Shown: positions 8,135 to 16,799, counted from the first letter of the stretch. The stretch: DNA of 64,000 nucleotides from JTS-AC122 sp050246015 (GCA_050246015.1 JBFWWU010000014.1:1-64000), one strand, 5' to 3'. Translations and numbers: made by a program. Notes: a model not told the origin generated them from the letters alone.

Positions 8135-9676
8135 TCAGCGACGGTTGATGATGAAGTCGAAGCCCTTGCCGTGGGGCGAGCCGTTGAGAGCGAAGTAGCG
8201 ATTGCCCTCCGATTCGGATGGGATCTCGACGCCGCCGTTGTCTTCACCGTCGGCCCCGACGCTGTAGACGAGGTACTCGGCGCCGGTCGCGCCGGGCTTG
8301 TCGAGGCGTTTGTATCGGAGCGTCTGTCCGCTGACGGGGTCGGGCGGCGGAGCGGGGAGCAGGTGTCGAGAGATGAGGTCGTCCCACGACGCGGGCCAGC
8401 CGCCGGTCTGGCGGTGGAAGCGCTCGATGGCGATGACGGCCTTGAAGCCCTCGCGGTGGATCGCGATCTGGTCGTCGCTGGCGCACGCCTTGCCAACGGC
8501 GGGGAGGAGGACGCCGGCTAGCAGCGTGTCCGCTCCCTTGTGCTCTTCGAGCCATGCGTCGGGCGACTGGGCGGCCCGGCGCTGCGGCGCTGGAAGGGCG
8601 GCGTAACGACGGCACTTTAGGGAGAGTTCCTCGATCACGCGGACGTTTGCCTCGCGCGACGCTTTTCGCACCACGGCCGGGGTGTCACCCGGACTGCCTC
8701 CGGTGAGGTGCGCGAGTTGGCGCAGGTCGAGTTCACCCGCATTGCTGAAGACCCAGCGGCAGCAATCGAGTTGGAAGAGCCGTTCGCCGCGGAGTTGAAA
8801 ATCCAGCGGTGGGAGATCGGCGAGTTGGCGGTCCAAGGCGGCGCGGATCATGTCGAGCGTGTCGTCCGGGGGCCGGCGCGAGCCGATGTGGTTCATCGCC
8901 TCCTGGATCGTGAGTGATTGAATGGCGATGCCGACGAGTCGATCGATCAGCGTCGTCTGGTGCGTCGCGGCGCGGGCCAGTGCAAAGTTGACCTCCATCG
9001 CATCGGTGAAGGCCGGCCAGTCGCCCGCGCTGGCGGCGTCCATCATCCGTACCGCGTTCATACGGGCGATGTTGCGAATCACGCCGAGTTCGGGGAGCAG
9101 GGCGAGCACCAGCCGACCGTCCCAGGGTTCATCCGTGCCAAGGGCGGTGAGTTCGGCGCGACGCTGAGGCGAATCAAGTCGGGAGCGGACGAATCGCGGG
9201 GAATGCCGCACCGCGGCGAGTTGCTCCAGCACGCCCGCCGCCGCGACCTTTGCCATGAGGTCCCGCGTCAGGCGGATGGTCGCCTGCTTGCGATCGGCGG
9301 GCATCTGCGGGTCGCCGTCGGGGTCGCGGAGGAAGTTGAAGTCGGGGACCGGGGCGTCGTCGGGGGCACCCTCGGGCGGCAGGACCTGGCGCCAGAGCCT
9401 GTGCATCGTCGCGGCGGCTTCCATGAGCGTCGGCCAGGCGTTGGCCGTGCCGGGCGCCTTGGCGGCTGCCGGCTGGAACTGCTCGGCAAGGTTCTGAAGT
9501 TCCGCGGGGAAGTCCGTCCGCATGACGTCGAGTGTGGGCAACGGCTCGGGCTGTTGGTCGCGAGCGGGTTGGGTGGGGGTGCTGAACGGGCCCGCCGGCG
9601 GTGGTCCGGACCAGTGGAGCAGAACTGCCGAAGCCGTGACGGTGCCGAGCGAAAGAGCGATCAGGTGTGTTGCCAT
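8135..9676 (-). CDS. Membrane-anchored protein of unknown function
   Basis: A 513-residue protein I cannot assign. It starts at ATG 9676 with a single hydrophobic N-terminal segment (LIALSLGTVTASAVLL) serving as anchor or signal. A P/Q-rich linker and a long, probably helical region follow (LAEQFQPAAAKAPG). The C-terminal 70 residues carry a pattern common at the ends of exported planctomycete proteins: PVSGQTLRYKRLD, then EYLVYSVGADGEDNGG. That ending resembles the C-terminal part of pseudopilin-like proteins, but no prepilin cleavage motif is seen. It lies 52 bases upstream of the binding protein on the same strand and may share its transcript. Confidence 0.78.
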   Translation of the reverse strand: MATHLIALSLGTVTASAVLLHWSGPPPAGPFSTPTQPARDQQPEPLPTLDVMRTDFPAELQNLAEQFQPAAAKAPGTANAWPTLMEAAATMHRLWRQVLPPEGAPDDAPVPDFNFLRDPDGDPQMPADRKQATIRLTRDLMAKVAAAGVLEQLAAVRHSPRFVRSRLDSPQRRAELTALGTDEPWDGRLVLALLPELGVIRNIARMNAVRMMDAASAGDWPAFTDAMEVNFALARAATHQTTLIDRLVGIAIQSLTIQEAMNHIGSRRPPDDTLDMIRAALDRQLADLPPLDFQLRGERLFQLDCCRWVFSNAGELDLRQLAHLTGGSPGDTPAVVRKASREANVRVIEELSLKCRRYAALPAPQRRAAQSPDAWLEEHKGADTLLAGVLLPAVGKACASDDQIAIHREGFKAVIAIERFHRQTGGWPASWDDLISRHLLPAPPPDPVSGQTLRYKRLDKPGATGAEYLVYSVGADGEDNGGVEIPSESEGNRYFALNGSPHGKGFDFIINRR

Positions 9677-9828
9677 GTGTCAGGTTGTATGGTCGGGGAG
9701 GCGGAAAGTTCCCGCGGGATCGGAGATCAGCGGACCTACTCTGATGTGAAAGTTCTGGTCTGATGTTGGAGCGGGTTCCTGGTAACGAGTCGCGGGCGAC
9801 CAATTCGGCCAGAAAGGAGAGTTCGGGG

Positions 9829-10551
9829 TTAGTCCGCGCTCGCTCCCTGGCATGTCACCAGGAGTTGCCCGCTTTCGAGTTTCAGTCCGGTCACTCGCAC
9901 GCGCCGGCCATCGGCGAGTTTGAGCGTTGGCTTGCTCGCCAGGGGCGACTGGCCCGCCAGCACGCGGCTCAGCCGATCCATCTCGCCCGGATCCGCGCGG
10001 ATCATCGATCGCAGCGGGGAGGCGTCGCCGAGCACCCAGCCCGTCGGTACGCCGAGTTCGCCGACCTGCACGGAGGTCGCGGGGAGCCACAGTTGCCCAC
10101 GATCATCGATGCGAGGCTCAAGCCGCAGCGACACGACGCGTCGCGTGCCGCGCAGATCCAGGGCGGCGCCGACCCGCAGAGCGCCATCCTCAAACTGCGC
10201 CGATACCTGCTCAAGTTCTTTCGGCCATTTCGACCCACCCTGGTTATCGAACCAATCCTGCAGGCGGGCCCCCAGCCAGGCGTTGGCGTCCTCGTTGGAA
10301 ACCTGCATGGTCCACGAGGCGTCCCGCGGCCTGGCCTGGTGCAGGAGTGTGGTCACGCCGTTCTCGACGGCCTTGGCGGTGTCGATGGTCTCTGGGTCGG
10401 CTTTCAGTGGCGGATGCCACCATTGCGGCGCGCGAGCCATCAACTGGCGGGCTCTGAAGAATGCGCCGGCGGCGATGACCAGGAGCACGGCGAACCCGAC
10501 GAGCACGATCCGCATCCAGCGGCGCCGCGTTGCATGTTGGCGAGCGGGCAT
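9829..10551 (-). CDS. Single-pass membrane protein of unknown function
   Basis: 240 residues from ATG 10551 (PARQHATRRRWMRI). One membrane segment lies at about 13-30 (IVLVGFAVLLVIAAGAFF) after a positively charged N-terminus, so the body should be outside the cytoplasm. The rest contains a segment that could pack on DNA or membrane (WLGARLQDWFDNQGG) and a beta-rich C-terminal half with regular alternation (RRVVSLRLEPRI, RVRVTGLKLESGQLLV). The frame extends much further upstream without a stop, but that stretch is the complement of the kinase gene and is not coding. The next gene on this strand starts 153 bases downstream. Confidence 0.7.
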   Translation of the reverse strand: MPARQHATRRRWMRIVLVGFAVLLVIAAGAFFRARQLMARAPQWWHPPLKADPETIDTAKAVENGVTTLLHQARPRDASWTMQVSNEDANAWLGARLQDWFDNQGGSKWPKELEQVSAQFEDGALRVGAALDLRGTRRVVSLRLEPRIDDRGQLWLPATSVQVGELGVPTGWVLGDASPLRSMIRADPGEMDRLSRVLAGQSPLASKPTLKLADGRRVRVTGLKLESGQLLVTCQGASAD

Positions 10552-10674
10552 GTGGGGAAGCGTAGAGCCGCCGGGGGCGCGTGCCCGGATGATCGCGTCG
10601 CGCGGCCGGCGGGTTTGCAGGAGCCCGGGTTTGGAGGTACAGTGTGACGTGGATCTCTGCGGGTGTTGGATCTC

Positions 10675-11238
10675 ATGGGACCGAGCAACCAGCACACGAC
10701 GCTGCTCCTGAACCGGGTCGCGGCCGGGGACCGCGCGGCTGCCGAAGAACTGATCCCGCACGTGTACGAGGGACTTCGGAAACTGGCGGCGGACTACATG
10801 CGGCGGGAACGAGCGAACCACACGTTGCAGCCGACGGCGCTGGCGAACGAAGCGCTGGCGCAACTGCTGGGCAGCGCGACGCTGGATATCCAGAATCGGG
10901 CCCACTTTCTGGCGATCGCGTCGCGGTGCATGCGTCGGATCCTGGTCAATCACGCCGCGACTCGGAACGCCGACAAGCGCGGGGGCGGCGCCGCGGCGCT
11001 GTCGCTGGAGGTCGAGCCGGCGGGGGGTCAGATGCCGGCGATCGATCTGCTGGCGATGGAAGACGCGCTGCGGCGGCTCGAGGCGCTGGACGCGAGAAAG
11101 GCGCAGATCGTGGAGCATCGATTCTTCGGGGGCATGACGAACGCGCAGATCGCCCAGGTGCTGGGCGTGTCGGTCTCGACGGTTGAATCGGACTGGCGCA
11201 CGGCCCGCGCGTGGCTCAGCGCCGAACTCGAAGCCTGA
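10675..11238 (+). CDS. ECF-family RNA polymerase sigma factor of the kinase-linked type
   Basis: 187 residues from ATG 10675; a GTG 12 bases earlier is also possible. Region 2 (residues about 10-75) and region 4 (about 120-180, with the helix-turn-helix TNAQIAQVLGVSVSTVESDW) are clear. The segment where most ECF factors have an acidic DAED-like region 2.2 instead reads TLQPTALANEAL, which is typical of the ECF43-like group paired with Ser/Thr kinases. In Vibrio a kinase of this pairing phosphorylates a threonine in this stretch to activate the factor; here Thr50 and Thr54 are the candidates, by inference. The kinase gene starts six bases after the stop. No anti-sigma gene is present. Confidence 0.93.
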   Translation: MGPSNQHTTLLLNRVAAGDRAAAEELIPHVYEGLRKLAADYMRRERANHTLQPTALANEALAQLLGSATLDIQNRAHFLAIASRCMRRILVNHAATRNADKRGGGAAALSLEVEPAGGQMPAIDLLAMEDALRRLEALDARKAQIVEHRFFGGMTNAQIAQVLGVSVSTVESDWRTARAWLSAELEA

Positions 11239-11244
11239 TGCCCC

Positions 11245-13779
11245 ATGAGCCCAGAGCAGTTCCAGCGCGTCGATTCGATCTTCCAGGCCGCGCGACAGAA
11301 GCCGCCCGCGGAGCAGGCCGCGTACGTGACGTCCGAAAGCGCCGGCGACGCGGCCGTGGAGGACGCCGTGATGTCGCTGCTTCGGCATGATGCGCGCGCG
11401 GACGTCGCGCTGGACACGCCGGCGCTCGGGGGGGCCCACCGGCTCGCGGACATGCTGCTGGCGACCGAGCCCCGGGAAGTGCCCGAGCGGATCGGCCCGT
11501 ACCGCATCATCCGGCTGATCGGCGAGGGCGGGTTCGGCGTGGTGTACCTGGCCGAGCAGGATCAGCCGCGCCGCACCGTGGCGCTGAAGGTCCTGCGCTC
11601 GCTGGGAACACCCGAGGCGCTGCGACGATTCGAGCGCGAGGCCGCCGTGCTGGCCCGCCTGAAACACCCGGCGGTGGCACAGATCTACCAGGCGGGCATG
11701 ACGCCCGACGAGCCCCGGCAACTGTACTTCGCGATGGAGTACGTGCCCGGAGCCTCGCTGCTGGACTATGTCCATCGCGGGCCGGGGGGCGGTGGCCTGA
11801 GCATTCGCCGGCGACTGGAACTCGCCGCGCTGATCTGCGACGGGGTGGAGCACGCGCACCAGAACGGGGTGATCCACCGAGATCTCAAGCCCGACAACAT
11901 CATCGTCGATGAGCGGGGGCAGCCGCGGATTCTCGATTTCGGCGTGGCGCGAGTCGTTGACCCGGGCGTGCAGCGTTCGATGCAGACCACGGTCGGACAG
12001 ATCGTCGGGACGCTTGCCTACATGAGCCCCCAGCAGGTCGGAGGCGATCCCGACCGGGTCGATACGCGTTCGGATGTGTATTCGATCGGCGTCATCCTGT
12101 ACCAGATGCTGTCGGGCCGGCTGCCGGTCGATGTAGCGGGCCGCTCGCTGGCCGACGCGGCGAGGTTGATCCAGGAATCGTCCCCCATCCCGCTGGGGCA
12201 ACTCGACCGCGCACTGCGCGGGGATATCACCGCGATCTCGCGCAAGGCTCTGGAAAAGGACCCCGATCGGCGGTATCAATCCGCGTCGCAGTTCGCGAGC
12301 GATATCCGCGCGCTGCTGGATGATCGCCCGGTCGCCGCCACCAATCCGACGACGCTGTACGAACTCCGCAAGTTAGCGACGCGGCACAAGCGGCTCGTGA
12401 TCGTGGGGGGGATGTCGCTGGCGCTGCTTGTGGCCGGGGCGGCGGGCACCGCCGTGCAGGCGGTTCGCGCCACGCGCGAAGCGCGGCGCGCCAGCCTCCA
12501 GGCGCGGAAGCTCGATCGCATCAACCAGTTTTTCCAGGGGATGCTCGCCTCGGCGGAACCCAACCGCACGCGGGGGCAGCAACTGACGGTCGTGGCGCTG
12601 CTCGACGCGACGTCGCGCCGCATCGAAACCGAACTTGTTGACGAACCAGAGATCCGCGCCGCGGTGCTGACCACACTCGGGGACACGTACGCGAACCTGG
12701 GCGCGTACGAGCAGGCCGAGCGGCACCTGCGCGGCGCGCTCGACCTTCGGCTGGGGATCCTGGGCGCCGCGAATCTGGATACGGCGACGACGCAGCAATC
12801 GCTGGCGCGGGTGCTCCGCGACACGTCGCGCTTCCCGGAAGCGTTTGACCTGATCGCATCGGCCCTGCGCACGCACGAGACCATCACGGGCCGAGACACG
12901 CCGGCCTGTGCCCGCGTCCTGGTGCTGTATGCCGACCTGCTGCGCTACACGAGTAACGACTACAAGGCGGCCGAGGACGCCTACCGCGAAGCGATCCGCA
13001 CGTTTGACCGATGTGATGGTCCGCGGGGCGCGCAGTCGGCGGCGGTGATGGGCAACCTCGGCGCGATGCTGCTGGATTTCTTCCGGTTCGACGAGGCCGA
13101 AACGGTCCTGCACGAGGCCTTCGAGATCGCGCGGGACAACGTCGGGATGGACCACAGCGTGACCATCGTCAACGGGAGCAACTATGCGACGCTGCTGGCC
13201 TTGCGCAACAAGTTGGCGGAGGCCCGGGAGGTCGTGGAGCCGACCATGCAGGGCGCGCGGCGGATCTACGGGCCCGACCATCCCGAGACGGCGCGGATCG
13301 AGGCGCTGCTGGCGCAGATCCTGTTTGACGACGGGGAGGGGGGGCCAGCCCTGCCGCTCGCCAGGCACGCGCTGGAGGTCCGTCGCGACACGTTGCCGGC
13401 GGAGAACAGGCTGACGCTCTTTTCGATGGTGCTCCTGGCCGACATCCTGTCGCAATCGGGGTCGGCGGAGTCGGTGGTCGAGGCCGAAGCGCTGGCGAAC
13501 GAGGCGTTCGCCGCGTACGAGAAGGCCGGAGCCGGGACGTACTGGCCGTGCGCCGAGGCCCGGGGGGTGCTGGGCGTGTGCAAGGCGGTTCGTGGGGAGT
13601 ACCAGAGCGCGTCGGCGGAACTGGATCGGTCGCTCGAAACGATCAAGGCCGGTCAGGGGAAGCGCAGCCGGGCGGCGCGCGCCGGCATGCGCCGGAGCAT
13701 CTACGCGAGCGAGTCCACGGGTCACGCGGCTCAGGCCGACGAGATGCGCGCGACGTTGCGGGCGCTGGATGCGCCGTGA
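11245..13779 (+). CDS. Membrane Ser/Thr protein kinase with TPR sensor region
   Basis: An 844-residue Hanks-type kinase. An N-terminal helical segment (1-80) precedes the kinase domain (about 85-350): glycine loop GEGGFG at 93-98, Lys115 in VALKV, catalytic HRDLKPDN at 211-218 (Asp213), DFG at 231-233 and SPQQ in place of the APE triplet. One membrane span lies near 382-405 (LVIVGGMSLALLVAGAAG). Beyond it are about 400 residues of TPR-like helical repeats (GAYEQAERHLRGALDLRLG is one), placed outside the cytoplasm if the span is real. All catalytic residues are intact. It is translated six bases after the sigma factor, so the sigma factor is the likely substrate. Confidence 0.95.
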   Translation: MSPEQFQRVDSIFQAARQKPPAEQAAYVTSESAGDAAVEDAVMSLLRHDARADVALDTPALGGAHRLADMLLATEPREVPERIGPYRIIRLIGEGGFGVVYLAEQDQPRRTVALKVLRSLGTPEALRRFEREAAVLARLKHPAVAQIYQAGMTPDEPRQLYFAMEYVPGASLLDYVHRGPGGGGLSIRRRLELAALICDGVEHAHQNGVIHRDLKPDNIIVDERGQPRILDFGVARVVDPGVQRSMQTTVGQIVGTLAYMSPQQVGGDPDRVDTRSDVYSIGVILYQMLSGRLPVDVAGRSLADAARLIQESSPIPLGQLDRALRGDITAISRKALEKDPDRRYQSASQFASDIRALLDDRPVAATNPTTLYELRKLATRHKRLVIVGGMSLALLVAGAAGTAVQAVRATREARRASLQARKLDRINQFFQGMLASAEPNRTRGQQLTVVALLDATSRRIETELVDEPEIRAAVLTTLGDTYANLGAYEQAERHLRGALDLRLGILGAANLDTATTQQSLARVLRDTSRFPEAFDLIASALRTHETITGRDTPACARVLVLYADLLRYTSNDYKAAEDAYREAIRTFDRCDGPRGAQSAAVMGNLGAMLLDFFRFDEAETVLHEAFEIARDNVGMDHSVTIVNGSNYATLLALRNKLAEAREVVEPTMQGARRIYGPDHPETARIEALLAQILFDDGEGGPALPLARHALEVRRDTLPAENRLTLFSMVLLADILSQSGSAESVVEAEALANEAFAAYEKAGAGTYWPCAEARGVLGVCKAVRGEYQSASAELDRSLETIKAGQGKRSRAARAGMRRSIYASESTGHAAQADEMRATLRALDAP

Positions 13780-13808
13780 GGCGGGGCTGTGCCGACGTAC
13801 TCTTGCTC

Positions 13809-14288
13809 ATGCGCCCCGCTGGGTGGCCCTGGCTCAGGTACGTGTTGACGGCGACGACGCTCGCGCTGCTTGGCGTCTGGGCCATTGGCGCGTGGGTCCG
13901 GGCGTGGTGGCAGGTCTCGGTGCGGGATGGGCAGACGGCGACGTACATTCGGTATGAAGCCGGCCGGATCGGGTATCAGCGCTCCTCGATCTGGGCGCAA
14001 CTCGATTTGGAAACGGAATCTCGCGTCGAACTTCGCGGCGAGGCTTCGATGCGGTGGTGGTTCGAGCGAGAAGTGAGCCAGCGCCCGTTCTCTCCGACGA
14101 CCGTGTGGGTGCCGCTGTGGGCGGCGGCGGCGCTGCCGCTGGGGGTGTCGGTTCGCGCCTGGAGCGGGGTGATTCGGCGCGGCTGCCGACGGAAGCGATC
14201 ACTGTGCCCGCGGTGTGGGTACGACCTTGCCGGACTGCCGGGGCCAGTGCCGTGTCCGGAGTGCGGGACGGCCCGGAACGGGTCATGA
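13809..14288 (+). CDS. Membrane protein with C-terminal zinc ribbon
   Basis: 159 residues from ATG 13809, 29 bases after the kinase stop, so it may belong to the sigma-kinase operon. It has two membrane segments (about 8-30 and 100-118) with a hydrophilic loop between them. The C-terminal tail carries two CxxC pairs (CPRCGYDLAGLPGPVPCPEC), a short zinc-binding ribbon that recurs at the ends of small planctomycete membrane proteins. The ribbon should be cytoplasmic. No function is known to me. The frame is open upstream of the ATG but overlaps the kinase there. Confidence 0.8.
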   Translation: MRPAGWPWLRYVLTATTLALLGVWAIGAWVRAWWQVSVRDGQTATYIRYEAGRIGYQRSSIWAQLDLETESRVELRGEASMRWWFEREVSQRPFSPTTVWVPLWAAAALPLGVSVRAWSGVIRRGCRRKRSLCPRCGYDLAGLPGPVPCPECGTARNGS

Positions 14289-14314
14289 GCCCGAAAAAAA
14301 CACCGATTTGGCGG

Positions 14315-14343
14315 TTGCAACGCAGCCGAAGTTCTGGTATGTT
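14315..14343 (+). promoter_or_regulatory. Candidate sigma-70 promoter of an orphan transcript
   Basis: TTGCAA at 14315-14320, a 17-base spacer and TATGTT at 14338-14343. Transcription would start near 14350 and run into the small ORF at 14457. No longer plus-strand gene follows, because mqnB converges from the other side. It lies 27 bases after the zinc-ribbon gene stop. Confidence 0.5.
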
Positions 14344-14456
14344 GTAGAAGACGGTCGGCGACGGTCTTTCGCCGAGAGTTCCGCGATTCTTGCGGGACTG
14401 GCTATCAGGCGTTGAAACATCCAGGGGCATTGTTGGCGTGCAGGGGAGGGCGCGGA

Positions 14457-14525
14457 ATGTCCAACGACCACATGCGTGATTCATGGAGAATCATCGCAAT
14501 GTTCGATCAGGCGTCACGTACGTGA
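14457..14525 (+). CDS. Possible 22-residue small protein or leader peptide
   Basis: The ORF reads MSNDHMRDSWRIIAMFDQ and ends in ASRT before TGA. A strong ribosome site, GGGGAGGG at 14443-14450, lies six bases before the ATG, much better than that of most genes here. A candidate promoter lies 114 bases upstream and strongly paired RNA follows from 14545. This arrangement is like a leader peptide or a small-protein mRNA, but no structural gene follows. It could also be chance. Conservation of the peptide in relatives would decide. Confidence 0.4.
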   Translation: MSNDHMRDSWRIIAMFDQASRT

Positions 14526-14544
14526 ACTGCGGGCCCTGATCGTG

Positions 14545-14664
14545 CAGCCCAGCCGGCCCTGGGGGGGATGCCGTCGGGCTGTGGCTTTGCCGGTCGCGCC
14601 GCCGGGCTTGTTGCCCGGTTTTCGCGCATCATCAGAGAACGGGGAATCTCGGCCGGCAAAGTCA
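14545..14664 (+). ncRNA. Structured RNA region ending the orphan transcript
   Basis: Three nested or adjacent helices can be drawn. CAGCCC 14545-14550 pairs with GGGCTG 14576-14581. The next bases, 14582-14593, pair with 14653-14664 over 12 positions with one G-U pair. Inside this, CCGGGC 14602-14607 pairs with GCCCGG 14613-14618 and is followed by TTTT (14619-14622), which looks like an intrinsic terminator. The 12-bp outer helix would be mutually exclusive with stopping at the inner terminator, a switch-like arrangement. I recognise no known RNA family. Confidence 0.35.
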
Positions 14665-14667
14665 AAG

Positions 14668-14713
14668 ACGAGGCCGGGTGAGGGTTGCTTTGCGGCGGCC
14701 CACCCGGCCTCGT
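14668..14713 (-). terminator. Strong hairpin downstream of mqnB
   Basis: A perfect 13-bp inverted repeat, ACGAGGCCGGGTG at 14668-14680 and its complement at 14701-14713, with a 20-base loop. It begins seven bases beyond the mqnB stop. On the minus strand the stem is followed by CTTTGACTTTG, moderately T-rich, so it probably ends the mqnB operon transcript. Confidence 0.65.
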
Positions 14714-14719
14714 ATCTGT

Positions 14720-15457
14720 TCAGGATGGCTGTGAAAGTGTACCGACGAGGGATCGCCCGAGTTCCGCCAGTGCGGCGAGCGCGCGCGACATGTGCCACTG
14801 CTGCCTGTGGCGATCACCGGTGGTGTTGCTGATGACGCGAACTTCGATGAATCGGGGAGGGGACGGCGTGTGATGGCCGAGTGGGGGAGTCAAGAGGCAG
14901 GCGTGGCCGACGGCCGCTCCCTCCATGGTCTCGGCGATGGCCCCGGTACGGGCGCGCACCGCGGTGGCGGCCGCGTCGGTTCCGGAACAGGTGGACACGG
15001 TTGCGATGACGCCGATTTGGCGCGCCAGCGGGCGGAGGTGATGCAGAAGTTCCGGATCGGCGGGGACGGCGTTGTGTTCGAACGGTCCCAGCGGGAAGCC
15101 CATCTGCTGACACGTCTGGAAGCCGGTCGGCGTGATGATGCCCTCGTCGGCGTACGCCGAGGCGGAACCGAGGACGACATCGGCCAAGGCGAGGTCGGCG
15201 CCGGGCAGGGCGCCGGCGATGCCGACGCAGATGACGTTGCGGTATGGGCGGCGTTGGATGGCGAGCGAGGTGGCGGCGGCGGCGTTGGACTTGCCGACGC
15301 CGCTGATGACGAAATCCATCGATGGCGTGAGCAGGTGGGGGAGCCAGGGCGCGGCGTCGGAGAGGGAAGTGTCAGCGTGCAGGCCGGAGATGACGGCGCG
15401 GGCCTCAAGGGGCGAGGCGACGACGAAGAGTGTGGAGTTGGCAGGCGCGGAGGGCAT
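14720..15457 (-). CDS. mqnB: Futalosine hydrolase (menaquinone biosynthesis)
   Basis: A 245-residue member of the nucleoside phosphorylase fold. MqnB removes adenine or hypoxanthine from (aminodeoxy)futalosine in the futalosine route to menaquinone. Visible motifs are the N-terminal strand TLFVVASPLEARAV, the nucleoside-binding GVGKSNAAAATSLAI, the NVICVGIAGALPG strand, the purine-site ETMEGAAVGHAC, and EVRVISNTTGDRHRQQW near the C-terminus, which is close to the futalosine hydrolase version (ISN..GxRDRxxW). The start chosen is ATG 15457; the frame is open 30 codons further upstream but there it would overlap the lipid kinase gene. It is the last gene of the operon from 17401. The other mqn genes are not in the window. 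A general 5'-methylthioadenosine nucleosidase is the main alternative. Confidence 0.82.
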   Translation of the reverse strand: MPSAPANSTLFVVASPLEARAVISGLHADTSLSDAAPWLPHLLTPSMDFVISGVGKSNAAAATSLAIQRRPYRNVICVGIAGALPGADLALADVVLGSASAYADEGIITPTGFQTCQQMGFPLGPFEHNAVPADPELLHHLRPLARQIGVIATVSTCSGTDAAATAVRARTGAIAETMEGAAVGHACLLTPPLGHHTPSPPRFIEVRVISNTTGDRHRQQWHMSRALAALAELGRSLVGTLSQPS

Positions 15458-15521
15458 GAGCGAGTCGCGACGGAGTGGAACCCCTCCGGAGTGTATGAAG
15501 GTGTGTTCTCCAGCAGAGGGG

Positions 15522-16544
15522 CTAGGTGGCGCCGGGCGTCGCGGCATCGAGCACCTTCAGAGCGGCGGGGCGGAGGCGGATGGTGAGGGGCTGGCTGGGC
15601 GAGTCGATGTATCGGCCGGCTTCGCCGTCGAGTTGGTAGGGGGCGGCGCCGTCGTCGCAGTGGAGCGTGACTTCGCGGGCGGTGTGGTAGAGGAGGCGTC
15701 GCGAGCGCAGGTGCGAGCGGAGCCGAGCGCGCGCGGCCCAGACGACGAGTTCAGCGGCTGATTCCGCGGGGAAGAAGACGATGTCGAGGAGGCCATCGGA
15801 GATCGAGGCGCGGGCGGCGGGGTTGATGCGCACGCCGTACTGCGGGCTGTTGGCGATGACGAGCAGGCCTGTGCGTGCGTGGAAGAGGCGGGACCCGTCG
15901 GCGTGGACGGTGAGAGGCCGCAGGGTGGGGGCGAGCATTTCGGAGAGGATGGGCCTGAGGTAGGACCAGTGGCCGATGGCGCCGGTGCGGGCGGCGGCGA
16001 GTCGATGGACGACGGCGGCATCGGGGCCGACGCTGAGCATGAGGAAGAAGGCGGTGGGGAGCGCGGGGTCGCGCACGCCGACTTGCGAGGGGGGCTGGCG
16101 CTGCATCCGGGGTACCAGGGAGTTGGCGGGGAAGTAACTGGCGGCCGATCGTGTCTGAGTGGCTGGGGGAAGGACCTGGGCGTTTGAGGGGGACGAGACG
16201 TACGCCACGTCGGAGCGCAGGATCTGCAATCGGCGGAGGGCGTCGATGAATCGCGCCGGGTCGCGGGACATGCGGAACTGCCTGGCGAAGAGGTTTTCGG
16301 TGCCCAGGGGGACGTGGTAGACGGGGCGATCGAGCGAGATGGCATGTGGGGCGACGTGATGGACGGTGCCGTCGCCGCCGACGATAGCGATGACGTCGGC
16401 GGCGGGTTCGATGTCGAGATCGCGGGAAGCGAGGGTGGGGAAAACGGCGTGGCCGGCGTCCTGGAGAGCGGATTGAAAGACCTGCGCGACCGCGGCGGCG
16501 CGGCCGCGGCCTGATTGCGGGTTGACCACCAGCGCGACGTTCAC
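15522..16544 (-). CDS. Diacylglycerol-kinase-like lipid kinase
   Basis: 340 residues with GTG at 16544, three bases after the upstream small gene. It belongs to the DAGK catalytic family (YegS, DgkB, sphingosine kinase), which phosphorylates lipids with ATP. The first strand and loop NVALVVNPQSGRGRAAA and the glycine-rich IAIVGGDGTVHHV (near residue 55) form the nucleotide site. PLGTENLFARQF follows as the family PxGTxNxxA motif, and ISDGLLDIVFF is the usual C-terminal SDGxLD motif. Residues about 115-165 are less conserved and low-complexity. Its exact lipid substrate is unknown. Confidence 0.9.
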   Translation of the reverse strand: MNVALVVNPQSGRGRAAAVAQVFQSALQDAGHAVFPTLASRDLDIEPAADVIAIVGGDGTVHHVAPHAISLDRPVYHVPLGTENLFARQFRMSRDPARFIDALRRLQILRSDVAYVSSPSNAQVLPPATQTRSAASYFPANSLVPRMQRQPPSQVGVRDPALPTAFFLMLSVGPDAAVVHRLAAARTGAIGHWSYLRPILSEMLAPTLRPLTVHADGSRLFHARTGLLVIANSPQYGVRINPAARASISDGLLDIVFFPAESAAELVVWAARARLRSHLRSRRLLYHTAREVTLHCDDGAAPYQLDGEAGRYIDSPSQPLTIRLRPAALKVLDAATPGAT

Positions 16545-16547
16545 GAG

Positions 16548-16799
16548 TCAGTGAGTGAAAGAAGCAATGAACCGGACGTAGAGCATGACGAAGAGGTAGG
16601 AAGCGAGGGCCAGGAGGATCATGCCGACGATGATCTGGACGGTCATCGCCAGGACGGCGCGCCAGTAGCGGTCAAGGGAGGGCATCCGTGCGGCTTTGTA
16701 GACGACGGAGATTCCAAAGGCCATGGGGATGAGGAACCACCACCATGAGTCATGGACATTGAGGGGATCCAGGAACGGGCGCCAGGCCAGGAGCATCAT
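16548..16799 (-). CDS. Small membrane protein of unknown function
   Basis: 83 residues with two or three hydrophobic segments (WWWFLIPMAFGISVVY and VQIIVGMILLALASYLFVML). Its ATG overlaps the stop of the upstream membrane gene by four bases (ATGA), and the lipid kinase starts three bases after it, so translation of all three is likely coupled. No family is recognised, but the tight packing argues that it is real. Confidence 0.8.
   Translation of the reverse strand: MMLLAWRPFLDPLNVHDSWWWFLIPMAFGISVVYKAARMPSLDRYWRAVLAMTVQIIVGMILLALASYLFVMLYVRFIASFTH

Noticed and set aside
10552..12279. Minus-strand open frame extending the 240-residue membrane protein by 576 codons
   Set aside because: The extension is the exact complement of the sigma factor and kinase genes and has no recognisable domain; the real start is ATG 10551.
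14476..14832. A 118-codon plus-strand ORF after the sigma-kinase operon
   Set aside because: It runs through the terminator hairpins and into mqnB antisense, and its composition is random-like.
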